The notes beneath the pieces are model-generated. The model was not told the origin of the DNA. It was given only the letters and a program-made list of their open reading frames with translations, and searched no databases. 64,000 bases of DNA from Hofstenia miamia (Eukaryota > Xenacoelomorpha > Acoela > Hofsteniidae), in contig CABFPE010000159.1 in assembly GCA_900660155.1 (NCBI GenBank), positions 1,152,288 to 1,216,287 of the forward strand, in the 5' to 3' direction. Of this stretch, positions 61,126 to 64,000 are shown one piece after another; the first letter of the stretch is position 1, and each line of letters begins with the position of its first letter. The position numbers were made by a program, and so were the translations under genes.

Positions 61126-61495
61126 CTGGGTAACGCATTCATAGAGTGCAACAAGCAAAACATTCGATAAGGTTTCTCATCCACAATTAATTTTTGAAAC
61201 TTATAAATTTTGGAATACGCATGCATGGTATACATCTGCCGAGATCATATCTCACTAATTATTCCAAAAGGTCATTGTAAATCGCCCCGAATTCAAACTT
61301 CTGCCTGTGACCAGTGGAGTTTCTCAAGGCTTTGCATTGGGGCCGCTTTTGTTTGTTATTGTCATCAATAACCTCCCTGATGCCTGTACAGCAGACTTGT
61401 CACTATATAAGTTTTTCAACACAATAAACACAACGCAACAGCAAACGGCTGTTGTGTCACAAAATACACAACACAGCACAACAAAGTAATAATTT
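61126..61495 (+). pseudogene. LINE reverse transcriptase relic (second type)
   Basis: The frame reads FDKVSHPQLIFETYKFWNTH, then LLPVTSGVSQGFALGPLLFV and INNLPD. This is the order expected of the RT palm (AFDKVSH, then SGVPQGSVLGPLLF, then INDLP). One or two stops interrupt the upstream part, and the frame ends in simple CAACA-rich sequence before YADD. It belongs to a different LINE lineage from the copy at 43 kb. Confidence 0.7.
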
Positions 61496-62340
61496 ACAAT
61501 ACACTTATAATTGGGGCTTTTTTCTCTTAATATTAAGAATTTATATAGACATAGCGGAAATAAATATATAATGAAGATTTTCTATATGTAAGGGAATGTA
61601 TGTGTTTTGCATTTGTAAGATGGCAATTGAAAACATTCTTTTTCAAGAAAGAAATAACATAAATATAAAATCTATAGTTCAAAAATTCAGATAAAGTAGA
61701 AACAACATTTGTCTCACTTCTTTAAATTTTATGAAGCATTTTAGCTGGCCTGGCGTACTATGATATGTGTATACAACAACTTGAAAATTCTATACAACAC
61801 ACAACGGCCAGCTTGCTGTACATTCGGCATTCCATTCCTTGTCACTGACGACTTGAAATTGTCTTCTATCAATATGCAAGGCATCTCATGACTTTAAAAA
61901 GCATTTGACTTGGGAAAGTTACGTAATATTGATAAATTTATCTTAACTGCTATTACTCGATCGTCATTGTTTATTATCTTGTCTGATTTATCATCGCTCT
62001 GTTAGTCTTTGGAGAATTCTGTTAAAGGCCTTGGCGACATCAAAGCATTTGAAATATCACACCTAAAGCTATAATACAATAAAACTTTATAGCAATTGGC
62101 ATAGCATATTCACTTAAGGTATATTACTTGATAATAGGTTCTCAGCATTAACAATTCGAACATAACAATACAGCTACTTTTTTCAGCGAAGTTAAATTTA
62201 ATAACATAGCAGAAAAAAGTAACGTGTTGCAACTTGTTTGCGGCTTGCTTTTCACGATTAAGTTTAACATAACCGAATATCTCAAATATATAAAAATGGT
62301 CTATCGAGAGGCAATACTCTAATTTGATTAAATATATCAA
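61496..62340. other. Non-coding stretch
   Basis: AT-rich, with no domain, repeat family or splice-supported exon that I can recognise. Confidence 0.4.
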
Positions 62341-62347
62341 AGTTCAC

Positions 62348-62677
62348 TTAACAGAAGCATCGGTACATACACTCGTTACATTGACTGCGCATCTGAAACT
62401 GCAGCATTGAACAGCATCGACAAAAAATTGGTAGTTCACAACTAACGTTGTAGCTTGATTTAGCATAATCTATAAGTCTTAACCAAGATTCAATTTCGCA
62501 AAACGTCATCGATAATTTACAACTTATAAATTCATTGTTGTTTCTACTTAATTTTAGTACTGACAACTCAAAATATTGCTTACCACTGACAATACATGTA
62601 GTATCAGCCCACTTAAAATCATTATTTTTTTTTAAATACAATGTGACCACCAAGCACAAACCAGGATTTTTTGACAT
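62348..62677 (-). CDS. Possible small cysteine-rich protein, unidentified
   Basis: An open frame of 109 residues starts with ATG. Its end is unusually rich in cysteine (CRCCSMLQFQMRSQCNECMY then CFC), with CxCC, CxxC and CxC spacings that could bind metal. No signal peptide is evident and I know no family with this pattern. It may be an exon of a larger gene, a transposon fragment or chance. It lies 0.5 kb downstream of the adenylosuccinate synthetase stop on the same strand. Confidence 0.25.
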   Translation of the reverse strand: MSKNPGLCLVVTLYLKKNNDFKWADTTCIVSGKQYFELSVLKLSRNNNEFISCKLSMTFCEIESWLRLIDYAKSSYNVSCELPIFCRCCSMLQFQMRSQCNECMYRCFC

Positions 62678-63155
62678 TTAATTCGAATATTTAATATTTT
62701 AAAACAACTGCTTCCTCAAACGAATAATTACCGTTTCTTCAAACACTAATAATTAAAAACGACCACAAACGTATATTTTATCCAGTTTTATCCGCTTTCA
62801 TGGCTCACAGCATCCTATATTCGCTGCTGATCGTCAAGAATACCAATATTCACGATTTTGCGAAGAATGGAAAATGTTAAAAAAATTGATTATAAACATT
62901 TCAAGGTCACTTACAAAAATGCATAGGAATTCGAAAACTACCAGGAATATATCCTGCAAATAAACAGGACCCTGATTATTCTGCTCAGTTCAGTTCACCC
63001 GGATTACAAATACAAGTACACGGAGCTCATGAATTATTTACATGGAAAAACGCCAACTTCACTCAGCCGCTTATCTTTGTGCAACTAAAGAAATTAACCG
63101 AATAAACAACCATAAAAATAAAATAGCATTAAAAAAATATAATAGCATTGAAAAA

Positions 63156-63532
63156 TTAATTTGAAATTTCGATAATGGCTTCTCTTGATGGACCAACACC
63201 GATATATTTGATTGGTACACCAACAACATCCTCGATTTTGTGAACGTAATCAATGGCTTCTTGAGGTAGATCAGAGAGGTGGCGAGCATGGGATATATCT
63301 TTAGTCCAACCTGGCAATGAGAAGTATTCGCACTTCACTCGTTCCAAAGTTTGCATATCAGCTGGATAACTTTCCAAACGAACTCCATCAATCATATAAG
63401 CAGTGGCAATCTTAAGTTCTTCAATCGATGTGAGAATGTCCAGCTTCGTTAAGGCAAGACAAGTGAAACCATTAATCTTATTAACATATGAAACTTGAAC
63501 AGCATCAAACCAACCACACCGACGCCTGCGAC
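63156..63532 (-). CDS. ADSS: Adenylosuccinate synthetase, last coding exon
   Basis: The exon encodes the C-terminal 125 or so residues. It opens with RRRRCGWFDAVQ, the conserved (R/K)RRCGW block of adenylosuccinate synthetase. It continues with LALTKLDIL (the TKLDVL GTP-base recognition motif), YMIDG, a YPAD segment, LPGW, LSDLPQEAIDYV and finally VPIKYIGVGPSREA, the conserved GxGPxR near the end. The enzyme joins IMP and aspartate using GTP to make adenylosuccinate, the first step from IMP to AMP, in the cytosol. A TTTAG acceptor at 63,533-63,537 begins the exon, with one base of the first codon supplied by the upstream exon. Earlier exons must lie beyond 64,000. No AATAAA is obvious just after the stop. 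Confidence 0.92.
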
Positions 63533-64000
63533 CTAAACATGTCCAATAGATTAAGAAAATGGTTGAAAAAATCAAGACCTACAGGAGAAAGCGTCACAAA
63601 ATTTTGCGATTCATATTTCAAATGTGAATTGTGATAATTAGAAAATTCTAAAAAACTTTGCATACAATACATTAAAGTCCTAAAAATACAGTATCATCGA
63701 GCAAGTTAACATGATTATAAAATGACTACTTTAAAGAAACCCTTTTAGCATTCATGAATCAAACAACAGAGTCCAACGAAATTTAAAAATGGCATTATAT
63801 TATTCTACATTAGATCAAATTGTTGTGCTGCAACCGAATATGAAGTTAGTTTGAAAGTTTAAAAGACAGATTTGTCAACGATGAATATTTAAATTTGAAT
63901 TAATCACTATGATCTATCACATTTCTATCATTACTCCATTATTCTGCGTAAGAGCATAGTTATACCACTTATTCCTCTTTAAAGTTTGCAAAGTACAATT
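63533..64000 (-). other. Intron of adenylosuccinate synthetase
   Basis: AT-rich sequence upstream of the last exon with no recognisable further exon, so the next one lies outside the window. Confidence 0.6.

Noticed and set aside
1-64000. CRISPR arrays, operons, ribosome binding sites, rRNA or tRNA genes
   Set aside because: The window is eukaryotic; no regular spacer arrays, no cloverleaf or rRNA-like segments were recognised by eye.

Overview
This is an AT-rich animal genome fragment, almost certainly invertebrate. It has eukaryotic split genes with GT-AG introns, several of them only 41-45 bases long. It also holds many relics of LINEs and of mariner, Tc1 and piggyBac-type DNA transposons, many (TA)n, (ATT)n and (ATG)n microsatellites, and two N gaps that both lie inside (TA)n arrays. 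The exact lineage cannot be read from the window.

Layout. Bases 1-2,500 are transposon debris: LINE 3' ends, a 949-bp DNA element with perfect TA duplications, and a mariner fragment. Bases 2,500-20,165 hold two direct copies (A and B) of a segmental duplication of several kb. Each copy carries an intronless Sox-like HMG-box gene with a conserved TATA box and, just after the stop, a 16-base hairpin resembling the histone mRNA 3' stem-loop. A third copy (C, 30.8-35.0 kb) is inverted relative to A and B and has lost the HMG box and promoter. Insertions found only in A (a piggyBac-type element, an 820-bp element full of CCACNNGTGG palindromes, a GC-rich block) postdate the A/B split.

Between B and C lie three coding exons on the minus strand (20.9-22.9 kb). 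They encode the N-terminal part of a prominin, through transmembrane segments 1 and 2. Next to them is a Tc1 relic with a LINE nested inside. The rest of a prominin (extracellular loop 1 through TM3, TM4, the large loop, TM5 and an unusually long basic/serine-rich cytosolic tail) is spread over 18 exons on the plus strand from 38.6 to 55.0 kb, with two LINEs in its introns.

The two prominin parts are complementary, not overlapping. The sequence between the two N gaps (20,815-37,376) carries the misdirected half. Flipping that contig puts all prominin exons on one strand, puts the TM2 exon and the next known exon on either side of one gap, and turns the inverted Sox copy C into a third direct copy. 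A misoriented contig or a real inversion is the most important hypothesis here.

From 55 to 63 kb the sequence is mostly non-coding, with LINE relics and two unidentified coding-like stretches. The right edge holds the last coding exon of adenylosuccinate synthetase on the minus strand; its upstream exons lie beyond the window. Prominin and this gene are therefore arranged tail to tail.
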